From the NCBI RefSeq assembly GCF_030503855.1, contig NZ_CP129971.1, forward strand, positions 1,061,501 to 1,125,500: a stretch of DNA of 64,000 nt. Reading direction: 5' to 3'. Under the pieces are notes generated by a model. It did not search any database. It saw only the letters and a list, made by a program, of their open reading frames with translations, and was not told the DNA's origin. Positions 1 through 9,227 of the stretch are shown here, piece by piece (positions within the stretch are counted from its first letter, which is position 1; every line of letters starts with the position of its first letter). Origin of the DNA: Marivirga salinae (GTDB lineage: Bacteria; Bacteroidota; Bacteroidia; Cytophagales; Cyclobacteriaceae). Position numbers and translations under genes: made by a program.

Positions 1-1
1 T

Positions 2-385
2 TATGCTGGCGCTTCTTATCAATTGACTAGAAGACAAACCGCATCAGCTATTTTGTATTCAGAATTTTATAGAGGGGCATTAATTCCAGCTTTTACTGCC
101 ATGTACAATTTCCAAGGTGGAACGTTTTTTAACTTCGCATTTTCTGCTACTATGATGAATGGTAGGGTCAATAACCTTGGTACTGGATTTACTTTAAACT
201 TAATTCCTTTTCAATTAGTGTTAGCAACCAATGATTTGTTGTCTATTGTAAATCCAATGAAAGGAAGAGCAGTGGATATTAGATTTGGAATAAATCATAC
301 TTTTGGTAACCTAAACAAAGGAAAATCAAGAGCTAAAAAGAATAGTAATAATACAATTGACACAATTGATTTAGGAATTGACTGA
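2..385 (+). CDS. C-terminal part of an outer-membrane protein (DUF5723-like), 5' truncated by window edge
   Basis: The reading frame is open from base 2, so the gene begins outside the window and only about 127 C-terminal residues are seen. The visible part alternates aromatic and small residues as in beta-barrel strands (FQGGTFFNFAFSATMMNGR, then LIPFQLVLATNDLL) and ends with RFGINHTFG followed by a polar, lysine- and asparagine-rich tail. This pattern resembles the end of Bacteroidota DUF5723 outer-membrane proteins; that is recognition by pattern, not a search. The TTG at 23 is an internal leucine codon, not a start. Confidence 0.6.
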   Translation, partial: YAGASYQLTRRQTASAILYSEFYRGALIPAFTAMYNFQGGTFFNFAFSATMMNGRVNNLGTGFTLNLIPFQLVLATNDLLSIVNPMKGRAVDIRFGINHTFGNLNKGKSRAKKNSNNTIDTIDLGID

Positions 386-462
386 TTTTTCAAAAAAAAT
401 CCCCTATTTTGAAGAAAATTTAAAAATAAAATATTTTTGAAATCTAAATATTCATATTATTA

Positions 463-1071
463 ATGATAGATAACATAAAAGAAAACAAGATGGATTTAAA
501 TGTAAATTTCATCAAATCGGTATTAAGCCTTTTTTCTGAAATGCAAGGAAATGGGATCTCATTGGTTTATTTAGGAGAATTCAATCATGAAATCACAAAA
601 ATGTTTACTTCCATGGCAGAGTCTGACATGGAAAGGAAAAAGGAAGATAGATATGTGAAAAAGAGAGTTTACCATGTAATGGTAGAAACTCTTCAGAACA
701 TGAATAAGCACTCTGATGAAATAACAGATGCGCAAATTGGAAATGGATTATTTGTGATTGGTAATAAAGAAGATATCTATTATGTAATTACAAGTAATAA
801 AGTTGCGAGAGATAAGGTTGAAGATTTGAGATCTGCTATTGATGAAGTAAATGCTGCTAGTGCAGATGAATTGAAGAAAATGTACATGCAACAAATCAAA
901 CACGGAAAGCTTTCAGATAAAGGAGGAGCTGGACTTGGATTGATTGACATTGCTAGAAAAACAGGTGAGAAATTGGTCTATAAGTTCTTGCCTATTGATG
1001 AGGAATTTGATCTTTTCATCTTAAAGGTGGAGATTAACGCTGATAAAATTAAAGACGTAAAAAGTAAGTAA
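463..1071 (+). CDS. SiaB family protein (DUF6272), GHKL-like regulatory kinase
   Basis: A 202-residue cytosolic protein. An Asn-containing helix (ETLQNMNKHS, about residues 76-85) and a glycine-rich GGAGLGLIDIARK segment (about 154-166) look like the N and G2 boxes of GHKL ATPases. This arrangement matches the SiaB/DUF6272 family. In Pseudomonas, SiaB phosphorylates a SiaC-type partner; that role is known for the family and only inferred here. No SiaC-like gene lies in the window. The start may be the ATG at 463 or at 490 (MDLNVNF). A rho-independent terminator follows at 1096-1126. Confidence 0.7.
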   Translation: MIDNIKENKMDLNVNFIKSVLSLFSEMQGNGISLVYLGEFNHEITKMFTSMAESDMERKKEDRYVKKRVYHVMVETLQNMNKHSDEITDAQIGNGLFVIGNKEDIYYVITSNKVARDKVEDLRSAIDEVNAASADELKKMYMQQIKHGKLSDKGGAGLGLIDIARKTGEKLVYKFLPIDEEFDLFILKVEINADKIKDVKSK

Positions 1072-1095
1072 GTAATTTTTACTTTATAACATACC

Positions 1096-1126
1096 AAGCC
1101 TTTTCAATATTGAGAAGGCTTTTTTT
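1096..1126 (+). terminator. Rho-independent terminator after the SiaB-like gene
   Basis: AAGCCTTTTC at 1096-1105 pairs with GAGAAGGCTT at 1112-1121 (one G-T pair) around a 6-nt loop, and a T run follows. It separates the SiaB-like gene from purK. Confidence 0.85.
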
Positions 1127-1173
1127 ATGATCATCAATATTTTGAATTACAATTATTCTCAATCAAGAAATAT

Positions 1174-1181
1174 TATATTTG
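1174..1181 (+). promoter_or_regulatory. Putative Bacteroidota -7 box (TATATTTG) for purKE
   Basis: TATATTTG matches the Bacteroidota -7 consensus TAnnTTTG and lies 25 nt before the purK ATG, after an upstream terminator. I found no well-spaced -33 TTG. Confidence 0.45.
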
Positions 1182-1206
1182 CCTATCATTTAATTAAGTT
1201 TTGCTA

Positions 1207-2343
1207 ATGAGTTTTAATACAGAGTTAAAAGTTGGAGTTTTAGGTGGAGGTCAATTGGGAAGAATGTTGCTGCAAAGTGCTATCAATATCAACATCGATT
1301 TGAAAATGATGGATGCTGATCCTAGTGCTCCTTGTTCTAAATTAGTTTCTGATTTTGTGGTTGGAGATTTGGAAGATTTTGATGCTGTTTATCAATTTGG
1401 TAAACAATGTGATATTCTGACTATTGAAATTGAGAAGGTCAATATCGAAGCCATGAAAAAGCTTCAATCAGAAGGTGTGAAAGTATTTCCTCAGCCTGAA
1501 ATAGTTGAGATGATTCAAGATAAAAGAGTTCAGAAGCAATTTTATATAGATAATAACATCCCTACTGCCCCATTTGTATTAACTGATAGTAGAGCTGATT
1601 TAGAAAAATTAAGCGATAAATTTCCTGCAGTTCATAAAATAGGCAAAGGGGGTTATGATGGTAGAGGAGTTCAAATTATAAAATCAAAGGATGATATAGC
1701 GAAAGGCTTTGATGCTCCAGCATTATTAGAAGAATTTGTTCCTTTCAAAAAGGAATTGGCTGTAATTGTAAGTAGAAATGAAAATGGAGAAGTGAATACT
1801 TTTCCAGTAGTTGAGATGGTTTTTCATCCAGAGCATAATTTGGTAGAGTATCTATTGTCTCCGGCTGTTATTGATAAATCTGAAGCAGAAAAAGCTAAGA
1901 AGGTTGCGATTGAAATTATCCAGAAATTAGAGATGGTTGGCATTTTGGCAGTAGAAATGTTTTTGACAAAAGACAATCAGATCCTAGTGAATGAAATTGC
2001 ACCAAGGCCTCATAATAGCGGTCACCAAAGTATAGAAGGAAATTTTGTGTCTCAATATGACCAACATTTACGTTCTATTCTTAATCTTCCATTAGGCGAT
2101 ACTTCAACCAAGATTAGCTCTGCTATGGTAAATGTTTTAGGTGAAGATGGCTTTAAAGGAGATGCAAAATATGAAGGAATGGATGAGATAATGAGGATAT
2201 CAGGTGCTTCAGTTCATTTGTACGGTAAAAAACTGACAAAGCCATTTAGAAAAATGGGACACGTTACCATTACTGATCCTAGTCTAACATCCTTGAAAAG
2301 GAAAATTGAGATTGTAAAATCTACATTAAAAGTAAAAGCATGA
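1207..2343 (+). CDS. purK: 5-(carboxyamino)imidazole ribonucleotide synthase PurK
   Basis: Purine biosynthesis: ATP-dependent carboxylation of AIR to N5-CAIR. The N-terminus has the PreATP-grasp motif GVLGGGQLGRML. An ATP-grasp core follows, with GKGGYDGRGV around residues 150-160 and EIAPRPHNSGH around 260-270. The length of 378 residues is normal. I chose the ATG at 1207; a TTG two codons upstream also fits but adds nothing. purE follows with a 4-bp ATGA overlap, so the two are translationally coupled and act in consecutive steps. Confidence 0.97.
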   Translation: MSFNTELKVGVLGGGQLGRMLLQSAININIDLKMMDADPSAPCSKLVSDFVVGDLEDFDAVYQFGKQCDILTIEIEKVNIEAMKKLQSEGVKVFPQPEIVEMIQDKRVQKQFYIDNNIPTAPFVLTDSRADLEKLSDKFPAVHKIGKGGYDGRGVQIIKSKDDIAKGFDAPALLEEFVPFKKELAVIVSRNENGEVNTFPVVEMVFHPEHNLVEYLLSPAVIDKSEAEKAKKVAIEIIQKLEMVGILAVEMFLTKDNQILVNEIAPRPHNSGHQSIEGNFVSQYDQHLRSILNLPLGDTSTKISSAMVNVLGEDGFKGDAKYEGMDEIMRISGASVHLYGKKLTKPFRKMGHVTITDPSLTSLKRKIEIVKSTLKVKA

Positions 2344-2861
2344 GCAAAGGTAAAATAGCGATTATAATGGGCAGTCAATCCGATCTTCGAGTAATGAGTG
2401 AGGCTGCTAAAGTATTGGAAGAATTAGAGGTTAATTTTGAATTAACTATTGTTTCAGCGCATAGAACTCCTGAGCGAATGATGGAGTTTGCTCAATCAGC
2501 AAGAAAGAATGGTTTTCATGCCATTATAGCTGGAGCTGGGGGAGCTGCTCATCTTCCAGGTATGGTCGCGGCTTATACCACTCTTCCTGTTATAGGTGTC
2601 CCTGTAAAATCAAGTAATTCTATTGATGGATGGGATTCTGTATTATCTATTTTACAGATGCCTGGCGGAGTGCCGGTAGCTACTGTTGCTTTGGATGGTG
2701 CGAAAAATGCAGGAATTTTAGCTGCTCAAATCATATCTAACTTTGATGATAAGGCAGCTAAAAAGTTAGAAAGCTATAAAAAGCAAATGAAGGATAAAGT
2801 ATTGAAATCTGCTGAAGAAGTGGAGGCTAATGGTTGGAAATCTGCTAAAGTAGGTTTTTGA
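2340..2861 (+). CDS. purE: N5-carboxyaminoimidazole ribonucleotide mutase PurE
   Basis: Converts N5-CAIR to CAIR, the step after PurK. The class I PurE pattern is complete: GSQSDLRVM near the N-terminus, the active-site SAHRTPERM at about 40-48, and the glycine-rich AGAGGAAHLPGM at about 65-76. The length of 173 residues is typical. It starts inside the purK stop codon (ATGA) and its stop abuts the stop of the convergent histidine kinase gene at 2862. Confidence 0.97.
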   Translation: MSKGKIAIIMGSQSDLRVMSEAAKVLEELEVNFELTIVSAHRTPERMMEFAQSARKNGFHAIIAGAGGAAHLPGMVAAYTTLPVIGVPVKSSNSIDGWDSVLSILQMPGGVPVATVALDGAKNAGILAAQIISNFDDKAAKKLESYKKQMKDKVLKSAEEVEANGWKSAKVGF

Positions 2862-4955
2862 TTACTCCTCTAAGAAAGGGAAGTATAGTGTAAACTCACT
2901 ATATTTTCCGACCTCAGTTTCTAAGTTGATTTTGCCATTCAATCTATCTACTAAAGTTTTTACAATAGCCAGACCCAACCCATTTGAACTTTCACCACCA
3001 GTTGGTCTAGCGCTTAGCTTTTTAAATTTTATAAAAAGATTTTTCTTGTCTTCTTCAGTAAATCCTGGGCCAAAGTCTTTAACACTTATCCAGAAATTAT
3101 TTTTACCTATGCCTGCTCTTAATATCAAATCGGATTCTAAATCTGAAAACTTGATGGCATTTGATACTAGGTTTTCTAAAATCCTATTGATATAGTTTTT
3201 ATTAGTTCTTATATAAATATTTGGCTCACATTCTATATTACATTTAATTTCCTTATTGGTCAATTCAACAACAAAATTTGAGACTGTATCTTCTAAAAGT
3301 TTTTTAAGCTCAATCTTATCAGATGTGAGCTCTTCTTTTTCAGATGACATCGAATTGACATCTAATAAGTCATTAATTAAATAAGCGCCATGTTTGGCGT
3401 TATTTCTTATCATTTCAGTGTATTGATTTTGTTCTTCATTAAGCCCAGATAATCTTAAAAGTTCAGTTAAACCTTTTATTCTGTGAAAAGGAGCTTTCAT
3501 ATCATGTGCTACTAAGTTTAACAAGGAGTCTTTCTCATTATTTAAGTCATCCAATTCTTTATTTCTAATTATGAGCTCATCATTTTGAGTTTTGATTTCT
3601 TTGTTCTTAAGCGTTATATTTTTTTGCTGTTGTTCAATTTTATTATTCTTTAGTTGTAAAATTTTATTATGTTTTCTTCTTCTATTAGCGGTTATCCAAA
3701 TACTAATAAGTAGAATAACAGCTAATACAATGGTCGCTGTAAGCGCAATGTTAAATGCTCTTTGCTTTTGTATGACTTGTTTATAGGTTTCTTCATTTTG
3801 TTTCAGTAGCTGATTTTCAGTTTCTTTAACATCAAGTTCTAATCGGGCTTCAAGACGTTCAATTTCACGAGCTGTATTTACATTTTCAGTTTTCTCTTTT
3901 AATTCAGAGTATTTTTTGAAATAATCAAAAGCTTCTTGAGTAGAAGCTTTTTTCTCAAAGATTTTTGATAGATAAAAATAAGCGTCTTGTTCATATGTTA
4001 TATCGTTGTTGGTAGCGAGTTCACTAACTTTTAAAAAGTAATCCTTCGCCTGTTTATACTCATTTCTATAAAAATGAATTTGACCCAAAAGTGAATAAAC
4101 TTGTATAATGAGATTTACATTTTTTGCTTGTGATGCAAATTCAAGTGCTTCGGTAGCATTTGTTAAGGCAATTCCTAATTGACCTCTTTTGGTATTCATT
4201 CTAGCAATAGACAATTTTATGATTGCTAAGTTGGCTTCATCATTTATTTTAGATGCTACTTCATAAGCTTGAGTAAAATATTTTAAGCTGTTATTATAAT
4301 TTTCCATTTGGCCATAGATGTCAGCTATTTCAAGATAAATAGAGATTATTCCAGAAGGATCATTAAATGATTTTCTAATTTCAGCTGTTTTTAAAGACAT
4401 TTCCAATGCCTTTTCAAGGTTGTTTTGGGATTGATATAGCTCGGCCAAGCTTTTGTAACCATAGCTCAAGGAAACAGAGTCATCAATTTCTTTAAAAATC
4501 TCTAAGGCTCTGAAAAAATTATCGTAAGCTGCTACATAATTGCCTTGATTAAAAAAGAGTCTTCCAATATTGTTGAGTGAGTATCCATATTGCAAAGAGT
4601 CACCGTATAATAAAGCAGAATCTTTAGCCTGTTGATAGTGTTCAAAGGCTTTAATGTTTTCCCCTCCATAAAAATAACCTACCCCTTTAAAATTTAAGGC
4701 CTTAACAATTTCTTCAGCTAACTCAGGGTTGGAGCTTGATAATTCTATTGCTTTTTGACTATAAAAGATCGTACTATCAGGGAAGGATTTTCTATATTCC
4801 CAAGCAAGCTGATTGTAGGTTTGAATTTTTGCGGATGAGCTGGAATTACTCAAAGTGTTTTTAAGGCTATCAATTGCTGTCTTGTTTTGTGCCATTAATA
4901 TAGATGGTAACAAAATAACTAAGACAGAGAATAATATGCTAAACTTAAGTTTCAC
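2862..4955 (-). CDS. TPR-containing sensor histidine kinase
   Basis: With the GTG start at 4955 the protein has 697 residues: a signal peptide (KLKFSILFSVLVILLPSILMAQ region), tetratricopeptide repeats to about residue 360, a transmembrane helix at about 400-422, a coiled coil, and HisKA with phosphoacceptor His in LVAHDMKAPFHR (about 481-492). HATPase_c has its N box near LENLVSNAIKF and G boxes FGPGF and GLGLAIVK. The frame is open further upstream (TTG codons at 4994, 4991 and 4976), but the GTG places the signal peptide at the N-terminus. There is no adjacent response regulator, so the partner is unknown. The family usually senses through the periplasmic TPRs. Confidence 0.85.
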   Translation of the reverse strand: MKLKFSILFSVLVILLPSILMAQNKTAIDSLKNTLSNSSSSAKIQTYNQLAWEYRKSFPDSTIFYSQKAIELSSSNPELAEEIVKALNFKGVGYFYGGENIKAFEHYQQAKDSALLYGDSLQYGYSLNNIGRLFFNQGNYVAAYDNFFRALEIFKEIDDSVSLSYGYKSLAELYQSQNNLEKALEMSLKTAEIRKSFNDPSGIISIYLEIADIYGQMENYNNSLKYFTQAYEVASKINDEANLAIIKLSIARMNTKRGQLGIALTNATEALEFASQAKNVNLIIQVYSLLGQIHFYRNEYKQAKDYFLKVSELATNNDITYEQDAYFYLSKIFEKKASTQEAFDYFKKYSELKEKTENVNTAREIERLEARLELDVKETENQLLKQNEETYKQVIQKQRAFNIALTATIVLAVILLISIWITANRRRKHNKILQLKNNKIEQQQKNITLKNKEIKTQNDELIIRNKELDDLNNEKDSLLNLVAHDMKAPFHRIKGLTELLRLSGLNEEQNQYTEMIRNNAKHGAYLINDLLDVNSMSSEKEELTSDKIELKKLLEDTVSNFVVELTNKEIKCNIECEPNIYIRTNKNYINRILENLVSNAIKFSDLESDLILRAGIGKNNFWISVKDFGPGFTEEDKKNLFIKFKKLSARPTGGESSNGLGLAIVKTLVDRLNGKINLETEVGKYSEFTLYFPFLEE

Positions 4956-5063
4956 TTTAATCGAATGTTTGTGCAATTTATAGTATTTCAACAATAAAAA
5001 TGCAAAATGATTTGATCTAATTATTAATTTTATAATCTAAGCTAAGAATTTAAAATTATATAA

Positions 5064-5639
5064 ATGTCATCTCATCATATTATAAGAGACGAACAAGAGC
5101 CCCCTGTTCTGGTATTTCAATTAAATGATAATTGGCCACAGCTATCCGAGATATTAGGCTGGTCGCCAAATTTATTGATTATGCCTGAATTAAAAGACAT
5201 ATTTGAGTTAAAACAAACTAAAATTGATGGTTATTTAATTGAGGAAAATAGAGAGGTTAATATTGGTGAAAAGGATCTAGTTTATAATAATTCGCAAATA
5301 TTAGAGTCATTGCTAAACTGGATAAGTAAGAAAAAATATACTGCTTTAAATATTTTTTGCGATGATAATTTCATGATGGAATTATTTCAACAATTGAAAA
5401 CCTTGCCCACCTCTATTCCTTTCATTTTTTTCACTGAAAAGGGGAAATATATTTTAAAGCCAAATGCTAACTTTAAAAAGTGGTATCCTGAAAATTTTCA
5501 GATTGAAATCGTCAATGATGATATTAAAATAATCGAAAATTTGAAAAGAGAGCAAGATGGATATAGGGTAGATAAAGCAGGCTTTGTATGTATTGAAGTC
5601 AAAGGAAATTTGGTATTGATAAAAGAGAAATCAGTATAA
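5064..5639 (+). CDS. Hypothetical protein, 191 residues
   Basis: I do not recognise this protein. It has no signal peptide or membrane segment and is probably cytosolic. It has alternating beta-like segments (PVLVFQL, SIPFIFFTE, GNLVLIKE) and helices, suggesting a small alpha/beta fold, with many Asn, Lys and Glu residues. It is divergent from the histidine kinase with about 108 bp between the starts, and a strong terminator follows the stop, so it is a single-gene unit. Base composition matches its neighbours, so nothing suggests recent transfer. Confidence 0.7.
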   Translation: MSSHHIIRDEQEPPVLVFQLNDNWPQLSEILGWSPNLLIMPELKDIFELKQTKIDGYLIEENREVNIGEKDLVYNNSQILESLLNWISKKKYTALNIFCDDNFMMELFQQLKTLPTSIPFIFFTEKGKYILKPNANFKKWYPENFQIEIVNDDIKIIENLKREQDGYRVDKAGFVCIEVKGNLVLIKEKSV

Positions 5640-5646
5640 ACCTTAA

Positions 5647-5675
5647 GCACCCCGAGAATTCGGGGTGCAATTTTA
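5647..5675 (+). terminator. Rho-independent terminator
   Basis: GCACCCCGA at 5647-5655 pairs perfectly with TCGGGGTGC at 5660-5668 around GAAT, then AATTTT. It lies 8 nt after the stop of the 191-residue gene. Confidence 0.9.
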
Positions 5676-5723
5676 ATCAGATTTTATACGCATGAATTAG
5701 AGTTAGATTAGCTTTATTTCAAA

Positions 5724-6494
5724 TTACCCGTAAATTTCATTTAAAAGCCCGGCTAATCTAATACCTGCTTTTTTCAATTGGGTTTGAACAGTTCCCCAAT
5801 TTTTATAGCTGTATTCATATCCTAAATACATATCTTCGGGTAGTTCATAAACCTGGTTTCTTAATCCCATAGCTTCCTTATACCAATCATCTATTGTACT
5901 GTTTTGAAGAGCTTTTATTTCGTCTTTTGAGGTGATATTTACAGCATCTGCCAATTCTGTATAGCTAAAAGCTTTGGAATCAATCATTTCACTGTCCCAA
6001 ACACGGTGAAGGTTTGAGTTCTGACCGAACCATTTTAACCTTACAGCATTTCCTCCCATGTCATCTCTGCCGCCAACATGGCAAGGTTGGTGAATATCTC
6101 CTACCAAATGAATCAACATTTTAAGTTTTTCTTGCTCACTTTTTGCATCAAGATTACCTGCTTTTAATTCCTCAGTGATTTTTTCAATCATCATGATGAT
6201 ATCTCCATCAGGGTTTTTCTCACTTTCTTCATATGTCATTCCATCAGGAATAGTAACATAATGCCAAGGTTTAGCATAGTCCCAGCTATCATCTGACTTG
6301 ATGTTGTCCATCCAAACACTGGCTACTGCTAATGATTTTCCATTTAAAATATCATTTACTTTTTTCTCCACCTTTCTTTTCAAATAGAAAGAGGCCACTT
6401 CTCCCACAACTCTATGTCCAGTTTGACCCCATGCTAAAGCTTGAGAAATAGTGAAAATGCTTAAAATAAAAACGCTTATAATTCTAATCTTCAT
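5724..6494 (-). CDS. Secreted S1/P1-type zinc nuclease
   Basis: A single-strand-specific or nonspecific nuclease of the S1/P1 family, predicted to be exported. A signal peptide (MKIRIISVFILSIFTISQALA) leads to a mature N-terminus WGQTGHRVVGEVA, where the Trp amino group and His are zinc ligands in this family. Further ligands are visible: Asp in VWMDNIK, His in PWHYVTIP, and the cluster HLVGDIHQPCHVGGRDD. The length of 256 residues is normal. The ATG at 6494 is preferred over an in-frame TTG 18 bp upstream because it starts the signal peptide. It lies 45 bp downstream of uvrB on the same strand and likely supplies phosphate or nucleosides by degrading external nucleic acid. Confidence 0.93.
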   Translation of the reverse strand: MKIRIISVFILSIFTISQALAWGQTGHRVVGEVASFYLKRKVEKKVNDILNGKSLAVASVWMDNIKSDDSWDYAKPWHYVTIPDGMTYEESEKNPDGDIIMMIEKITEELKAGNLDAKSEQEKLKMLIHLVGDIHQPCHVGGRDDMGGNAVRLKWFGQNSNLHRVWDSEMIDSKAFSYTELADAVNITSKDEIKALQNSTIDDWYKEAMGLRNQVYELPEDMYLGYEYSYKNWGTVQTQLKKAGIRLAGLLNEIYG

Positions 6495-6539
6495 ATTTTT
6501 AAATTTTTGCAAAGGTAGTATTTTAGTATTACCGAAAGG

Positions 6540-8565
6540 TTATTTATTGTCACGTAATTTTTGCAATTCTTGCCATTCGTCTCTTAATCTTGCGGCTTCC
6601 ATAAAATCTAGATCTTTGGCAGCTTTTTCCATTTTCTTTTTGGTGGCAGCAATCATTTTATCTAAGGCTGGTTTATCCATATATTGAACAACTGGGTCTG
6701 CGGCAACAGAAGTTTCCACCAATCCTGCATAGTATTTTTGTTGAGAAGTTTTTTTAGAATCAACTGCTACAGTTTGGCCTAATATACTTTCTCTAGATTT
6801 GAAAACGGTTTTAGGTGTAATGCCATGTTCTTCATTATATGCTTTTTGAATCGCTCTTCTCCTGTTGGTTTCATCAATTGCTTGTTCCATCGAAGCTGTA
6901 ATTTTATCAGCATACATGATCACTTTTCCCTTTTCATTTCTGGCAGCACGACCAATGGTTTGAACCAAAGAACGCTGGTTCCTTAAAAATCCTTCTTTAT
7001 CTGCATCCAGAATTGCTACTAGTGAAACTTCAGGTAAGTCTAATCCTTCTCTAAGTAAATTTACCCCTACCAACACATCAAATTCTCCTAAGTCTTAAAT
7101 CTCTCAGGATTTCAACTCTATCCAAAGTGTCTACTTCAGAATGAATATACCTAGCTTTTACACCTGCTCTACCTAAGAATTTATTCAGTTCTTCAGCCAT
7201 TCTCTTGGTAAGTGTAGTACACAAAACTCGCTCATTTAACTTTACTCTCTCATCAATTTCTTCTAATAAATCATCAATTTGATTTCCGCTAGGACGAACA
7301 TCAATTTCAGGATCTAATAATCCAGTTGGTCTAATGACTTGCTCTACCACAGTCCCTTCTGTTTTTCGCAATTCATATTCTGCAGGAGTGGCACTTACAA
7401 AGATTGTTTGACCTATCAAATTTTCAAATTCATCAAATTTCAAAGGTCTATTATCCATAGCGGAAGGCAATCGGTAGCCATAATCAACTAAGTTAATTTT
7501 TCTGGCCCTATCACCTCCATACATTGCCCGAACTTGCGGTATTGTAACATGGCTCTCATCTATCACCATCAAAAAATCATCTGGAAAATAATCTAAAAGG
7601 CAGAAAGGCCTAGTGCCTGGAGTTCTTCTATCAAAATAACGAGAGTAATTCTCAACGCCTGAGCAGTAACCTAATTCCCGCATCATTTCAATGTCAAACT
7701 CTGTTCTTTCCTGAAGTCTTTTTGCTTCCAAAAATCGACCATCTCTTTCAAAGAATTTCACTTGCTCCACCATATCATCTTGAATTTCTTTGATGGCTTG
7801 GTGCAATACATCCTTTCCAGTTACAAATAGATTTGCAGGGAAAATACTAATAATTTTTTCATCCGAAATTTTCTTTCCTGTTTCAGGATCAATTCTTTGG
7901 ATTGACTCTATTTCATCTCCCCAAAACATAATTCTGTAAGCGAAATCGGCATATGCTACAAAAATATCTACCGTATCGCCCTTTACTCTAAATGTCCCAC
8001 GTTTGAATTCTGCTGTGGTTCTATTGTAGAGAATATCCACAAAAGCAAAAAGCAGTTGGTTGCGAGGAACTTTATCACCTTGCTGCAAGCGGATGATATT
8101 TTTTCCAAATTCTTCTGGGTTTCCGATACCATAAATGCAGGAAACAGAAGCCACTACAATTACATCTCGCCTTCCTGAAAGCAGTGCAGATGTAGCGCTC
8201 AATCTAAGTTTTTCAATTTCCTCGTTGATAGAGAGATCCTTTTCTATATAAACATTGCTGGAAGGAATAAAGGCCTCAGGCTGGTAGTAATCATAATACG
8301 ATATGAAATATTCCACTGCATTTTCAGGAAAGAATTGTTTGAATTCCCCATAAAGCTGTGCAGCTAAGGTTTTATTATGGCTTAAAACCAAAGTGGGTTT
8401 TTGAACGCGCTCTACTAAGTTCGCAATTGTGAATGTTTTTCCTGAACCCGTAACTCCTAGAAGTACTTGGTCTTGTTCACCTTCTTCAACTCCTTTTTGA
8501 AGTTCCTCAATGGCTTTTGGTTGGTCACCCGTAGGTTGATATTCACTTATGATTTTAAAATCCAT
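6540..8565 (-). pseudogene. uvrB: Excinuclease ABC subunit B, interrupted by a +1 frameshift
   Basis: The damage-recognition helicase of nucleotide excision repair is split into two frames. The first part (8565 to 7078, 495 codons) carries Walker A GVTGSGKT (37-44), the beta-hairpin [10 protein letters not shown] and helicase motifs, then runs [17 protein letters not shown]. The second (from about 7088 to 6540) resumes with [18 protein letters not shown], motif [11 protein letters not shown] and a C-terminal UVR domain. Together they make a normal UvrB of about 673 residues with one extra base, the A of codon AGG after CUU (plus-strand T at 7089). Everything else is conserved, so this is a very recent mutation, a sequencing error, or recoding. 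The -7-like box at 8604-8611 would serve it. Confidence 0.93.
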
Positions 8566-8603
8566 ACTTACAACAAACGATAAAGTTGGAAAATGTTTAT
8601 CAA

Positions 8604-8611
8604 CAAATATA
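8604..8611 (-). promoter_or_regulatory. Putative -7 box (TATATTTG) for uvrB
   Basis: On the minus strand TATATTTG matches TAnnTTTG, 38 nt before the uvrB ATG. No clear -33 TTG is visible. Confidence 0.4.
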
Positions 8612-8790
8612 AGCAGATTTTAAACCCTTATGAATCTTAATTTCATCAATATAAATACTACTTAATTTTTATAGAAGTGTATCAATGTAACAATTGTCAC
8701 ACATAGCCTTTTGTTTTCAATATTTGATGAGTTTATGTCATTCAATATAAAACTTATGCCGTAAACATAAGAAACTAAAAAGCTATAATT

Positions 8791-9180
8791 ATGAACTATT
8801 ATCATTCAAAAATATTAGAAGGAAAGGACTTTGATGCAGTAAGAACTGAAGTTGAAGCAGCCTTGAAAGAAGAAGGTTTTGGGATTTTAACTGAAATTGA
8901 TTTTCAAGCCACTATGAAGAAGAAGTTGGATAAGGATTATTTACCTCATGTAATTTTAGGGGCTTGCAATCCTACTTATGCTGATAAAGTTGTTTCAATT
9001 GAACCCCATATAAGCACTATGTTGCCATGCAATGTCACTATAAGGGAAATGGAAAATGGGAACATAGAAGTTACAGCTATAGATCCTGCAACTGCAATGG
9101 CTGTTGTGGATAATAATGACCTAATTGAACATGCCGAAGAAGTAAATGAAATGCTTAAGAACGTATTAAAAGCATTATAA
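8791..9180 (+). CDS. DUF302 domain protein
   Basis: A 129-residue cytosolic protein. Its layout fits the DUF302 family: an N-terminal strand (YYHSKILEGKDFDAV), a helix ending in EEGFGILTEIDFQATMKKKL, then the central GACNPTYADKVVSIEPHISTMLPC region and the C-terminal IDPATAMAVVDN. The conserved Cys residues (GACNP, MLPCNV) are present. The biochemical role of the family is not established. It converges on arsM and shares a hairpin terminator. A general promoter box was not clear in the 225 bp upstream. Confidence 0.85.
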   Translation: MNYYHSKILEGKDFDAVRTEVEAALKEEGFGILTEIDFQATMKKKLDKDYLPHVILGACNPTYADKVVSIEPHISTMLPCNVTIREMENGNIEVTAIDPATAMAVVDNNDLIEHAEEVNEMLKNVLKAL

Positions 9181-9187
9181 TAAAATA

Positions 9188-9212
9188 AGGGCAACATTTT
9201 TGTTGCCCTCTA
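9188..9212. terminator. Bidirectional hairpin terminator between DUF302 gene and arsM
   Basis: AGGGCAACA at 9188-9196 pairs with TGTTGCCCT at 9201-9209 around TTTT. Read on the minus strand it is followed by a T-rich tract (TATTTTATTA), so it suits arsM best, and it also lies 7 bp after the DUF302 stop. Confidence 0.75.
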
Positions 9213-9227
9213 ATCATAATTCAATTG

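Noticed and set aside
6540..8565. Two separate genes, one for a short UvrB and one for a UVR-domain protein
   Set aside because: The pieces join exactly at residues that are continuous in all UvrB proteins, and only one base is out of frame. The second part has no plausible independent start.
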